Below the pieces are notes generated by a model. That model was not told where the DNA came from, ran no database searches, and was given only the letters and a program-made list of their open reading frames with translations. From Petrolisthes cinctipes (lineage: Eukaryota; Arthropoda; Malacostraca; Decapoda; Porcellanidae): a DNA stretch of 64,000 nt. Every line of letters begins with the position of its first letter. Positions within the stretch are counted from its first letter, which is position 1. A program made the position numbers and the translations under genes. The DNA lies in the NCBI GenBank assembly GCA_033782935.1, contig JAWQEG010001325.1:1736001-1800000 (forward strand), written 5' to 3'. Positions 33,018 to 43,056 of the stretch are shown here, in pieces.

Positions 33018-35505
33018 ATGCCACGGTTGTGCTGCATGGTGGGATGCTCAAATACGGACAAACTTCCTGGTTTGTCCTTCTTTAGGATACCAAAGGTGAT
33101 AAAAAAACAAGGAGAAGCACATGAGAAACTGCTGACCAAGAGAAGGAATTTGTGGTTCTCTCGAATAACCCGGGAGCTAACATCAAACCCTGAACACTGG
33201 AAAGTCTGCTCTTCTAAACACTTAATTTCAGGTAATCAATCGCACTTTCGTTTTTATCCTGTGAAACCCCAGATAACCAATATACTGTAATTCTTTCACC
33301 TAGTATTGTGCTATGCCCTAGTCATATTTTCATGCATTGTTTCCACATTTTATTGCATATACCCCAAGCCATGTCAGTAATTAATGATATGTAGGCAAAG
33401 GGATACATTTTATAGTACATTTGTGTTCTAGTTAGGGTTAATTACGATTAGTTTAGGTGTGAGGTTAGGTTATGGAAGGCTAATAAAAATAGTGGTAATT
33501 CTACATAAGAGTTCCACCTATATTTTAACCACTTTGTATAGTTTTTCATAGATATGTTTACTTGTTTTATTAATTATTGACCACAATATTGTAAGGAGGT
33601 AATTTTTTCAACACCAACACCCTGTTATCTTGCCTAAAGAGACTTACTATAAAGTACAGTACACTACTGCTAATCTTTAAATACATCTCTGTAATGTTCA
33701 CTATTTTTTACATTCCCTCTGTAATTAATTCAGTGTTTATTACTACAGTGATTCTTTAACATGTGTATTTCCTTTCTTCTTCCTATGGCAAATTGATGCT
33801 AGCAAGTAGTTATATATAGATGGAGAATTCATAATACATTATTTATGAAGTACAGTAGCTCATTGATAAAAAAAAAAAAAATCAATGAGTATGTATTTTC
33901 CTTAAACTAGCTACCAAAGCAAGTGTTAGGCCTGAATAGCCATTACAGTTAGTTTTCTTGGCCACTAGTTATATATGACAAAATGTAGATGATATTCTTC
34001 CAGTTACAAATATATTTTCTAACTTAAGATTCCTTGCAGGTATAACAAACTGTTTCTGTTGAACACATGCAGTGTTACCTACATTACAAAACTTTATTTA
34101 CAGGAGCACCTTCAAATCTCTATGATGAAACCAACCCTGACTGGGCACCATCACAACAACTTGACCATACGAAGCTTAAGACTGCAAGATCATCCTCAAG
34201 AAAGTCAACAGTGAGGTATCAGCGGAAGATACAAAGATGTGAGCGGGCTGCTGACATCAGTACTGCAAAAATTTTATTGGAGATGAGAGCCAACATAGGT
34301 GAAGTGCCCTCTTTCAGACTGCTCCATTTCCTCCTCCTCTCACGATCACTTTCCTCTTATAGGTCAGTGTGGACATTCAATAGAAGATAGACTATAAAAA
34401 ACATAATTCCTTGCTATAATCCAAGATTAGTATTCACTTATTACTTCTTTACCTAAAACCATATCAAAGAAGTTCCTGTGTCTCAACTTTTTTTTATTAC
34501 TATTATTATTATAGATCCAGCTCCTGAAGAAGCAGAAGATATTGGCGCATCATCACAACAGTCCCCTGTTGCAGCTGATAATGAAAGTAAGTGTGTTTGT
34601 ACCCAGACTGAGACGACTTCAGATTATATAAGAAATCTGCAGCAACAATTCAATATCATCATGGCAGAGAAGGTTGCATTGGAAATAAAATTGCATACAA
34701 TGACCATAAATGAGGATTTTTTTAGGGGAGATGATGGAAAAGTAACCTTTTATACTGGTTTAGTTGTTTTTTCTTATTTACTGCACTTATTTAAACTTAT
34801 AGAGGAAGATGTGTATGTGAATCATGGTAGTTCTCTAACAGGTTTTCAGCAGATGACTCTTACACTGATGAAGTTACGTCTGAACCTTACTGTACCGGAT
34901 CTGGCATATAGGTTTGGCATCTCTCCTGCAACTTCCTCAAGAATATTTCTAAAAACATTAGAGATTTTGTACTCCAATATGTCCTGGTTAGTGAAATGGC
35001 CATCCAGAGAGGAGCTTTGGGATTCAATGCCGATGTGCTTTAGAAAAATGTATGGCAATAAAGTAGCAGTCATCATAGACTGCTTTGAAGTCTTTTTGGA
35101 TAGACCATCAAATCTCTTGGTACAGGCTCAAGTGACAAGTACATCACTGAACATTGTGGATTTCTGAACAACAACACACCTGGTGATGTTATCTTGGCTG
35201 ACAGGGGGTTTGATATTGCCGACTCTGTAGGATTAATGCAGGCCACTGTTCTTGTACCAACCTTTATGACAGGAAAACGCCAGCTGAGCGGTGTGGATGT
35301 CTTCAACACAAGAAATATTGCAAATGTATGCATTCATGTTGAACGGGTCATTGGCTTGGTTCGTCAAAGGTATAAGATTCTGGGAGGCCCTGTTCCAGTG
35401 GATTATTGTATGAAGGTAGATGAGAATGAAGTTACTACAATAGATAAAATAGCTGTTGTTAGCTGTGCACTGGCCAACATCTCTCCTGTGGTAAATTTAG
35501 AGTAA
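33018..35505 (+). pseudogene. THAP-domain DDE transposase gene, three exons, internal deletion
   Basis: Exons by splice signals and phase: 33018-33231 (donor G|GTAATC), 34104-34298 (acceptor TTTACAG, donor AG|GTGAAG), 34515-35505 (acceptor TTATAG). All junctions are phase 1 and keep the frame. Exon 1 is a C2CH THAP zinc finger: CCMVGC at its start, LWFSRITRE with the invariant Trp, and VCSSKHLISG with the last Cys and His. Exon 2 gives NPDWAPS and a basic helix. Exon 3 has a possible coiled coil and then the DDE_Tnp_4 core: IIDCFEVFLDRPSNLL (D), VILADRGFDIA (D) and CIHVERVIGLV (E). Between the first two blocks, near 35130, a stretch of roughly 35-40 residues is missing and the frame shifts. 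The gene is inactive, although all three catalytic residues survive. It has no upstream promoter region because hAT sequence ends three bases before the ATG. Confidence 0.85.
33232..34103 (+). other. Intron 1 of the THAP transposase gene
   Basis: AT-rich, GTAATC...TTTACAG. Includes a small hairpin CTCATTGAT-A-run-ATCAATGAG at 33851-33882. No other feature. Confidence 0.7.
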
Positions 35506-36365
35506 ATAATTTTAATCACCCTCAGGAGAGAATTCTGAATGCCTCCCTTGTATCTCTGTGTGTCAGTATTCACCTTTTAATAATAAAACTTTATTCCTCA
35601 CAAATGCTCTTTCTTCACTCATTTGTGTTCCTCTATACTTTCACATTTTGAATGAGTGACTTATGAGCCCTAATGCAGTGTTCATTTATATTTCCACTTT
35701 GTGTATGATAAAATTAAGAAATTCAAACAGTCCATTACAACTATTACCCAGTGGTACAAATGCAATAAAAATTCCACATTCATATGAAACAAAATATAAT
35801 TCCAAGTTTACAAAGAACATAATACTGTATTTGATAAATAGTAATTTGAAGGCTATAATGTCAAAATATATCTGCATTTAAAGAACTTAAGCACTAGAAC
35901 AATAATCATTACCTTCCTGAAGTTAATCCTGGCTTCAAATGTTAATAAAAAATACTGTACAGAGCACCTTCATTGAAAAGAATCACAAGAAATAATTATT
36001 TATAATGTATAATAATATATGTATAATATATTATATTAGTACTATAATATAAATATATATACAAAGAACATATTTGATAAATAGTAATTTGAAGGCTATG
36101 TCAAAATATATCTGCATTTAAAGAACTTAAGCACTATAACAATAATCATTACCTTCCTGAAGTTAATCCTGGCTTCAAATGTTAATAAAAAAATAGTGTT
36201 GGGTATTAGAGTTACTGTACATAGCACCTTCATTGATAAGAATCACAAAGAAAAATTATTTATAATGTATAATAATATATGTGTAATATAATATATTAGT
36301 ACTATAATATAAATATATATAATATAATATAAATCTAAATACAGTACTTTTTCTGGTTGTAAATA
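35506..36365. other. Intergenic spacer between the convergent genes, with tandem duplication
   Basis: AT-rich. Two adjacent copies of about 250 bp at 35812-36060 and 36061-36320, about 95% alike by eye, with small gaps. An AATAAA is at 35582. Confidence 0.85.
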
Positions 36366-37660
36366 TTATTCTTTTTCTATTGATTTCTTTCTGGAATGAT
36401 AGCAACCCAATAGTTCTACAAGGATGACCTCTCTGAAAAAATTAGTGGCATTTTGGACCATGTCTTGCTGGAATTTTCTGTCAGCAATGACTCTGTGCAC
36501 ACTAACCTCATGTGGTGTCCATAGCATCAGATCACAGTATGAAAATTTAGTTACAAAGAGATGAGTTTGTACCTGATAGTAGAAGGAATGTTAAGTGTCA
36601 AGTTGTAGCTCTTGATTTTCATCATGCATGTAACAAGAATGACTACTCACACTCTGTTTAACACAACTATTTGGACATTTAATCTCCAAGCAACCTGTAC
36701 CACAACAATCACATGTTACAATGCCATCTGGTGATGCACCAATGTGAGGGTAATCAGAACACAAAAACAGACCACACCTCTCAACTCTCAGGTTCTTATG
36801 AACTTTCCTACTTACTTCTGTGTATTTTTCTCTTGCCACGTCTTCTTTTTCTTGGCCCCACTTTATTGCAGGAGTGTTAAGTTTCTGTGCATTAGGGTAA
36901 CATATGTTATTGATTACAGACACAGCAGGAGTTTTCAAACTTGTTCTACAAGCATTTTTCATGTTAGAAGAGGTGAATCTTCCTGCCCTGTGCTCGTACC
37001 AAAGCACTGACTTGGACTGAGTGCGGGTAACTGTCTCCACAGTTCTAACATGATGATCTGTAACAACATAACTGACTTCTTTGGCTTCTTCTTTTAATTT
37101 ATCTAAATTTTTGCTAAAATTTTGCTCATTCCTAAGCTCAGAGAGTGGTTCTGGTAACTTATCAGCCAGAGCTACTGCTTTTGGAGTGATTGATTTACTG
37201 AAGGGCCTGGTTACTGTCAGTATTGCTACTCTATTTCCTGAGTTGAAAAGATTCTGAAGATATTGCATTTTTTTTCTTCACTTGGACCTTTCACAGCATG
37301 AACACTTCTTTTTTTGACACCAGTTACTAAATTGTCTGCCTCTGGGTCACTTAGCTGACTGTTCAGTTTCCTTTTCTTTGTGCTAGAAGAAGTGAAATCC
37401 ATTTTACCTACTTCCTCATATTCTATTTTCTTCAAGCCTTTAGGAAGCAGCCAATAGGCTTTATCCTGTGTGACAGTCTTCTGTCCCCTGATCCTCACTG
37501 CTGCTTCAATGTAGAACAGGATAGCACCAACATGTGAGCAGGTTCCACCAGGAAAATTATTATTATTGTTATTACTGCCTTCATAGTACCCAGTATAAGT
37601 ACCCATAAGTAATATTCTAAATCTAATTCTACTGATCAGTTCTATGTTTGGGCATGTACT

Positions 37661-37882
37661 GTACCGTATGTTAATTTGGTTTGAGTACGGATAATAATTT
37701 TAAATAATTAATTAAAGTAATTTAAGCAGGTACAATTGTATATCAAAAGTTAATTCATGTTAGGAGGGGTGATGGTGACAATTGATATACAATTGATATA
37801 CAATTGTACCTGTTTAAATTACTTTAATTAATCATTTAAAATTATTATCCGTACTCAAACCAAAATTAACATATGGTACAGC
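37661..37882. repeat. Long palindrome (hairpin), arms about 88 bp
   Basis: The left arm starts CTGTACCGTATGTTAATTTG and the right arm ends with its near-perfect complement. The loop is about 40 bp (37748-37785). MITE-like. Confidence 0.85.
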
Positions 37883-37978
37883 TCCGGACAGATCAATGGT
37901 CCACACCCCATCCATCAGCGACTTGGTTTGGCCTGGTCGGATCTGGTAACAGTTGCAGGTGGAGGGAGGGGGGGATGT

Positions 37979-38275
37979 TAGTGGAAGGAAGGAAATAGAA
38001 AGAAAAGATGGATAGTTGATGAACTAAAAGCTAGTGGCTGGGGCCGAAGGGACGCCAAAACCCTGAGGGGAGGTATTGCCTGCATTAGTGATGTGGGTAA
38101 TACTTTAAGGGTTTTGGCGCCCCTTCGGCCCCAGCCACTAGCTTTTAGTTCATCAACTATCCATCTTTTCTTTCTATTTCCTTCCTTCTTGCTGTCTCGC
38201 CTCTTTATCACCGTTTTCTGGCGCTATATGACCTCGCTGTTGCGGCGCCTAATATCAATCAATCAATCAACCTCT
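37979..38275. mobile_element. Head-to-head SINE-like copies
   Basis: A partial minus-strand copy (37979-38074) and a plus-strand copy (about 38091-38275) share an inverted stretch of about 88 bp with few mismatches. The plus copy ends TATGACCTCGCTGTTGCGGC and then (ATCA)n. Confidence 0.75.
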
Positions 38276-38715
38276 ACATATTGAGAACCAAAATACGGTC
38301 AACAACGTAATCTCAGCCGCAGTTTTTCGAATCATATAATTGGACTATAAGTGATAAGGGAAAAAGGCCTATGTCATTAAAACTGTTTAAGAACGAATGA
38401 GAAGGTTAAAAATATGAGAAAGAAAAGATAAACGGTAAGAACGGAAGGAAGGTCAATCGAGAGAGGGATAAGACAGTAGGGAGGATGTGTAAGGTTGCCA
38501 GTTACATGAGAGATACTGTAATATGTATAGCCTATGCATAAAATTAGACCAAGTTTATTGAAAACGCCATATAGCGGCGCCTATTTAAGTTTAACATCGA
38601 TTATTTTTAAATGCATGTTTAGAAGAAAAAATCCTGGTAAATAGCTTAATGAATTTGTTGACAAATATGATTATTAAAAAAGTTAGAAAATTAAACCGTC
38701 TTCTTCTTCTTCAAA
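38276..38715. other. Unrecognised intronic sequence
   Basis: AT-rich, no coding or known repeat recognised. Ends with a short (CTT)n just before copy B. Confidence 0.4.
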
Positions 38716-39897
38716 AAAAAAAAGCAGCTGGGCTTGGGAGAAGGTGATAAATAGGGTGGACTACAAGCACGAGGGATTTGATTGATATTAGGTGGCGCAA
38801 CAGCGAGGTCAAATAGCACCAGGAAAAGGTGATAGAGAGGTGTGACAGCAAGCAAGAAGGAAATAGGAAGAAAGGAGGGACAGTTGAAGAAATGTAAGCT
38901 AGTGGCTGGGACCGAAGGGGCGCCCAAACCCTTAAAATATTGCACACATCATTACAGGCAATACTCCCCTACGGGGTAAGCACGAGGGATACAAGTAATA
39001 CAGGGATAGCTGTCTAATATCCAAAGGATAATATATATTCACTAGCCTATCCCACTACGATGGTGAACAAAAGACAGTGCCTTTATTCAAAGGACATAAT
39101 GTAACAGATATTCTAATTATATTTGTTTGTTATTACTTTTCAACTAATCACCTTCATTTTTCTTACCCTCTTCCCCCTCACCCTCGCCTCAAATCATCAC
39201 ATTTCTTCTCTTCTATATCCACTTACGTTAATGCAGTATGCACTTCTTTAAACCAGGGTTCTTCAAATTACGGGTCCCGAATTCCTCCAAACTGCGTCGC
39301 AGGCTCACAAAAATAAATACATGAATAAAATAGAATAATAATATTCGTGACAATAAAATAAACCTAACATATTTTTATAATAGAATATTCATATATTTAA
39401 TTATAAATAAAACAAAATCATTGCACTAATTTTAGCCTTCTTGAATGAGTGTGTGTGTGAGAGAGGGAAGGTAGGTGAGGCAGTGATTATAATTCTGGTT
39501 AGAATGCCTTTTAATCATAAATATTATGTTTCAGCGTCTGGCCTTGTATTTTCTTAGGTTGATAATTCTGATCATTTGTAAAATATCTTTCTGTATGGGT
39601 CGCGAGAATGATGTCATAGTAAAAACTGGGTCACGACTGAAAAAGATTGAAGAACCCTCCTTTAAACTGTTGGTGATTCGATACCGTTCACAGTGTATGA
39701 TTCATTCATTCCTCCTGACACACGTCTCTCTACCTGATCATTCGTTACCCTCCTATATAGCTCCGCCCACATTTCTCTCCTCCTCTCCCACTAACATTCC
39801 CCCTCCCTCCACCTGCAACTGTTACCAGATCCGACCAGGCCAAACCAAGTTGCTGATGGATGGGGTGTGGACCATTGATCTGTCCGGAGCTGTACAT
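38716..39897. repeat. Composite 1.2-kb repeat, copy B
   Basis: Direct repeat of 3807-5027 with the same order: A-run, inverted SINE tail, hAT MITE, then a pyrimidine-rich end with GTTACCAGATCCGACCAGGC. Confidence 0.85.
39254..39659. mobile_element. Non-autonomous hAT-type element (MITE), copy 2
   Basis: Starts CAGGGTTCTTCAA, ends TTGAAGAACCCTC (one substitution) and is flanked by CTTTAAAC. Same site as in copy A, with one internal deletion of about 20 bp. Confidence 0.85.
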
Positions 39898-41453
39898 AAC
39901 ATGCCCAAACATAGAACTGATCTGTAAAATTAGATTCAGAATAATAGAATTAGATTAATTTAAGAGTTATAAATGCAGACTAGCATAAAAAGAAGAAAAA
40001 AAATCACTGATAATCAATTAAGCAAAATAAACAAAAGCTAACCTGATCTAGCCAAGACAAAATTAATGACAATCTTGTAGCACCCCAGGCAATTGATTTT
40101 GTCCAACAAATACATTAAGTGCAAGTACAGTACTGTATTAATATTTTACATAGAAGTACACACATAAATATGATTATACTAGTATATTTAATAAAAAGAA
40201 AACAAAACCGAAGAAATCATTACCTTGGCCAGCTTTGCAGTCACAGTGTGCAGTATTAATAACTCCATCTTGGGCTATAACTATCCACGTCCTTGTTGGT
40301 GGTGCTGACAACGACTGCTAGTGAAGAACCTGAAAACGACGGATACATTTAATGCTATATATTTTGTTACTTCTACTATCCCCACAATCTTGAGGGAGAT
40401 CCTGGGAAATCAGGGGGTTTTGGGAGGGGAAAAACATATAAATTTGGGATAAACTGACCTAACCAGACCTAAGCTTTGCATTCTTCGGTATATTTGACCC
40501 ATTTTATTGATTAAAAGTGCAAGACTGAAAACTAAAACCTTCATAACAGTATAGTGCATAGTGTAAACTATAAGTGTGCTGATTCTCATTAAAAAATCAT
40601 GAGGAGCAATTCCTTGAGTGTATTTGTTATGTTACCTATATTTTGCCTCACTTGATTTCCCAAAGTGACTGACTGGTGTCGATGAACAAATTGTTTTCTT
40701 AATTACCTACATATGTATAAATACATACCCTGCCTCTCACAAGCACTAGGTGAAGCCGTGAAGGTCCTGATGGTGCAGAGGTTGATGGTTGTCCTGAGGT
40801 GTGTGATGCCATTACTTCTTTAACCCAACCACTGGTGAAGAAATTATGTGCCTTCAGACTCTTGTGGCACTTCATTAACTGAAAGTTGTACTCAGGGTTG
40901 GGTGAAGATATGAAATAGTCACAAATGTCCGGGTAAGTCATGGGAGGGTAGGACTTGTAATCACCAATAAATTCACTCTTATGCAGAGCATACGGATCCC
41001 CAGACATATTAGCATTCCTTATCTTTTCTAAGTATACAGCACCATCTGGGTAAAATCCTAGGATTCGCTCGCATAAAACTAGGTAATAATTTTAAGACAT
41101 AATAATGTCCTTTTCGTGACCTTTTTAATGGTACAAATATAAATGAGGGGTCGTGAGCCAAACGTGAGTTACGCGTACCTTAATTATGGGAGACTGGCCA
41201 GAAACTAAAGTCCCAATGTTTTCCTCACTCCGTGCTGACACTTCTGAAGTGAGCCACTTAACACATCATACGCATGGAAAGTAGTGACCACAGAGGATTA
41301 TGGGATATCAGACGATTGACTAGCCAATGAGATCACTGTATAGAAGCCCAGCCATGTTTCTTCGAGCCAATCATTATCCATATTTCATTAGCGAGTGCGG
41401 ATTAATATCAAGAATTTCAATCACCGCCATTTTCACTTCCCTTCACTTCCATT

Positions 41454-42519
41454 ATGGCTGTGAATTGTGAAGGTTGTGCCGTGAGCTCGTGGGAAATATG
41501 TAACATCATTTACGAGAACAACAACGCAGCTATAGACATATTTCAAGATCACGGTGTACTGAAAAGGGAACTTCAGTGTCCTAAGTGTTCCAAACCGGCT
41601 TCTTTAGTATTTAGGAAGTCGGACAACAGACTTATTTGGAGGTGTCACCGGACATACGTGGCCGGCAAGAAAAAAGAAAACGCTACAACTTTTACTCAGC
41701 CTTCAATAAAGGCTCTTTTCTTAATAACACTAAGCTAGACGAGTGGAAAATCCTTGGTTTTGTGACTTTGTGGGTGCAGCGGGATTTTAAACATTGGCAC
41801 GCTGTAGAACGGCTACAAATTAATAAACAAACTAGTGTCGATTGGCGGTCTATGTGCTCTGAAGTGACGATTAATTGGTTTGAAAATCAGCCACAGATTG
41901 GAGGCCCTAACATCGTCGTAGAAATTGACGAAACCCTCATCACTAGGGCCAAGTACGGGGTCGGTCGCATCCCCAAGCAAGTCTGGCTGTTTGGGGGTAT
42001 TGAACGAATTTATAAAAACGGTTTGTTATACCCCTTATCGACGAACAGTGCACCCCAGAAAAACGGAGCAAGGACATTCTCATCCCTTACATCATCAAAT
42101 ACATACGGCAGGGTTCAATTATCTACAGCGACGAGTGGAGGGCCTACTCTACATTATACCGCGAGGGATTTAGACACGCCACCATTAACCACTCTCAGAA
42201 CTTCGTCCACCCTGACAACATCGACACTCACACGCAAAACATTGAGCGGATGTGGCGGGACGTTAAGAATTATGTAACTAGGTGTGGCATTCGAACAAAA
42301 TATCTTAACCAGTATCTGGCCGGTTATCTGTTCATAAAAACGTACAAACAGGAATCTCTACACTACTTCCTGCTCCAAGCCGCCAAATTGTACCCACCCC
42401 AAGGTGACCAGCCTCCACAGCCACACCCACTCACCGAGGACGAGTTCTCTGATGGTTTCTCTGGTTTCTCTGACGACGACTACCCTGACGACCCCCAGCC
42501 TGGACCAAGCCAACGATAA
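41454..42519 (+). pseudogene. Merlin transposase (ISXO2-like DDE), two frameshifts
   Basis: The N-terminus holds a zinc-ribbon-like block, CPKCSKPASLV then WRCHRTYV. After a one-base shift in an A-rich run near 41670 the protein continues YNFYSAFNKGSF and VVEIDETLITRAKYG (first catalytic Asp), followed by QVWLFGGIER, hallmark blocks of the IS1595/ISXO2 family. A second shift near 42025 leads to GSIIYSDEWRAY (second Asp) and then HTQNIERMWRDVK with the third acidic residue. It ends in an acidic/Pro-rich tail with a stop at 42519. The intact length would be near 350 residues. It is not functional as it stands. Confidence 0.88.
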
Positions 42520-42531
42520 GGTGGGCCTATT

Positions 42532-42573
42532 AAAAACGGAGCAAGGACATACTCATCCCGTACATTATCAAAT
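42532..42573 (+). repeat. Short duplicate of transposase coding sequence
   Basis: AAAACGGAGCAAGGACAT and following bases repeat 42058-42100 with about four mismatches, just after the stop codon. Confidence 0.8.
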
Positions 42574-42582
42574 GTAAGGGTT

Positions 42583-42718
42583 AGGTCCCAGTAGTCTGCC
42601 CCGGTTAGGTCCCGGTAGTCTGCCACGGTTAGGTCCCGGTAGTCTGCCACGGTTAGGTCCCGGTAGTCTGCCCCAGTCTAGGTTAGGTTAGGTCAGGTCA
42701 GGTCAGGTCAGGTTTATT
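42583..42718. repeat. 24-bp minisatellite plus telomere-like pentamers
   Basis: Four units of GGTTAGGTCCCGGTAGTCTG plus CC, then GGTTAGGTTAGG and four GGTCA pentamers. Confidence 0.9.
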
Positions 42719-43056
42719 TTTTAAAGTTGGCTCGGATTCTCCATTTTTCAGTATTTATGGGTCCTAGAAACAGGAAAATCGGAGCCAAGTTTCGTCAAAA
42801 GTTGGCTCGGAGTTTCCATTTTTCAACATTTATACCTTTTCATCAAAGCCAGTTATGCTAAATTACGCGTTTTTCCCCCACCCAAAACCCCCGGTTCCCA
42901 ATGCCTCCCCCCCCAAGATTGTCGGCTAAGGGATATGGGCAGAACAAGTGATTTCCCCTATCTAAAAACAACTCTAAATGCTATAAAACAGCTATATAAA
43001 GTGATCTAGGAAAAAAATATCAAAAATTGGATGAGAGCGAATCCTAGTATTATACC

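Larger units (their letters stand above)
37613..39943. mobile_element. Composite insert bounded by inverted repeats
   Basis: 37613-37657 and 39899-39943 are inverted copies containing GATCAGTTCTATGTTTGGGC. Inside are the 37661-37882 palindrome, an inverted copy of the end of the 1.2-kb repeat (37883-37985), SINE copies and copy B. No transposase is inside. Whether this is one element or stepwise accretion is unclear. Confidence 0.5.
37579..40223 (-). other. Intron 2 of the YqaJ gene, enlarged by inserted repeats
   Basis: The intron splits the SWIM finger. About 2.3 kb of it (37613-39943) lies between 45-bp inverted flanking segments and contains a palindrome, head-to-head SINEs and the 1.2-kb repeat copy B. 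Splice sites outside the insert are intact. Confidence 0.7.
33018..41007. mobile_element. Relic two-gene DNA transposon: THAP transposase and YqaJ nuclease (ISL2EU-like)
   Basis: A plus-strand THAP/DDE transposase gene (33018-35505) and a minus-strand SWIM/YqaJ gene (41007-36366) converge, with 860 bp between their stops. I recall this gene pair from the eukaryotic ISL2EU (IS4EU) transposons; the name needs checking. Terminal inverted repeats were not identified. The left limit is obscured by hAT sequence and the right by a Merlin element, so the limits given are just the gene limits. Both genes are broken. Confidence 0.6.
36366..41007 (-). pseudogene. SWIM zinc finger / YqaJ-type nuclease gene, three exons
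   Basis: Exons on the minus strand: 41007-40730 (donor AGG|GTATGT), 40329-40224 (acceptor TTTCAG, donor CAAG|GTAATG) and 37578-36366 (acceptor GAAG|GC). Phases 0 and 1 match. Exon 1 has the helical N-terminal part (YPDICDYF, KSLKAHNFF). Exons 2 and 3 together make a SWIM finger: HCDCKAG, a short Asn-rich insert, then TCSHVGAILF. Exon 3 carries the YqaJ-like exonuclease core with [24 protein letters not shown] and CLEIKCPNS, the Asp/Glu/Lys active-site pattern of lambda-exonuclease-like enzymes, and a C-terminal YYQVQTHLFV. Lesions: TAG in exon 2 (about 40318), a frameshift in an A8 run (about 37265) and TAA at 36591. The coding frame continues past each lesion, so they are late decay. Confidence 0.8.
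41049..43056 (+). mobile_element. Merlin-type DNA transposon (IS1016/ISXO2-like)
   Basis: Candidate 26-bp inverted ends, GGTAAAATCCTAGGATTCGC... and its complement at 43031-43056, with three mismatches. A broken Merlin transposase gene and a minisatellite lie inside. I could not see the 8-9 bp target duplication expected for Merlin, so the limits are provisional. The left end lies 42 bp from the YqaJ start. Confidence 0.65.
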
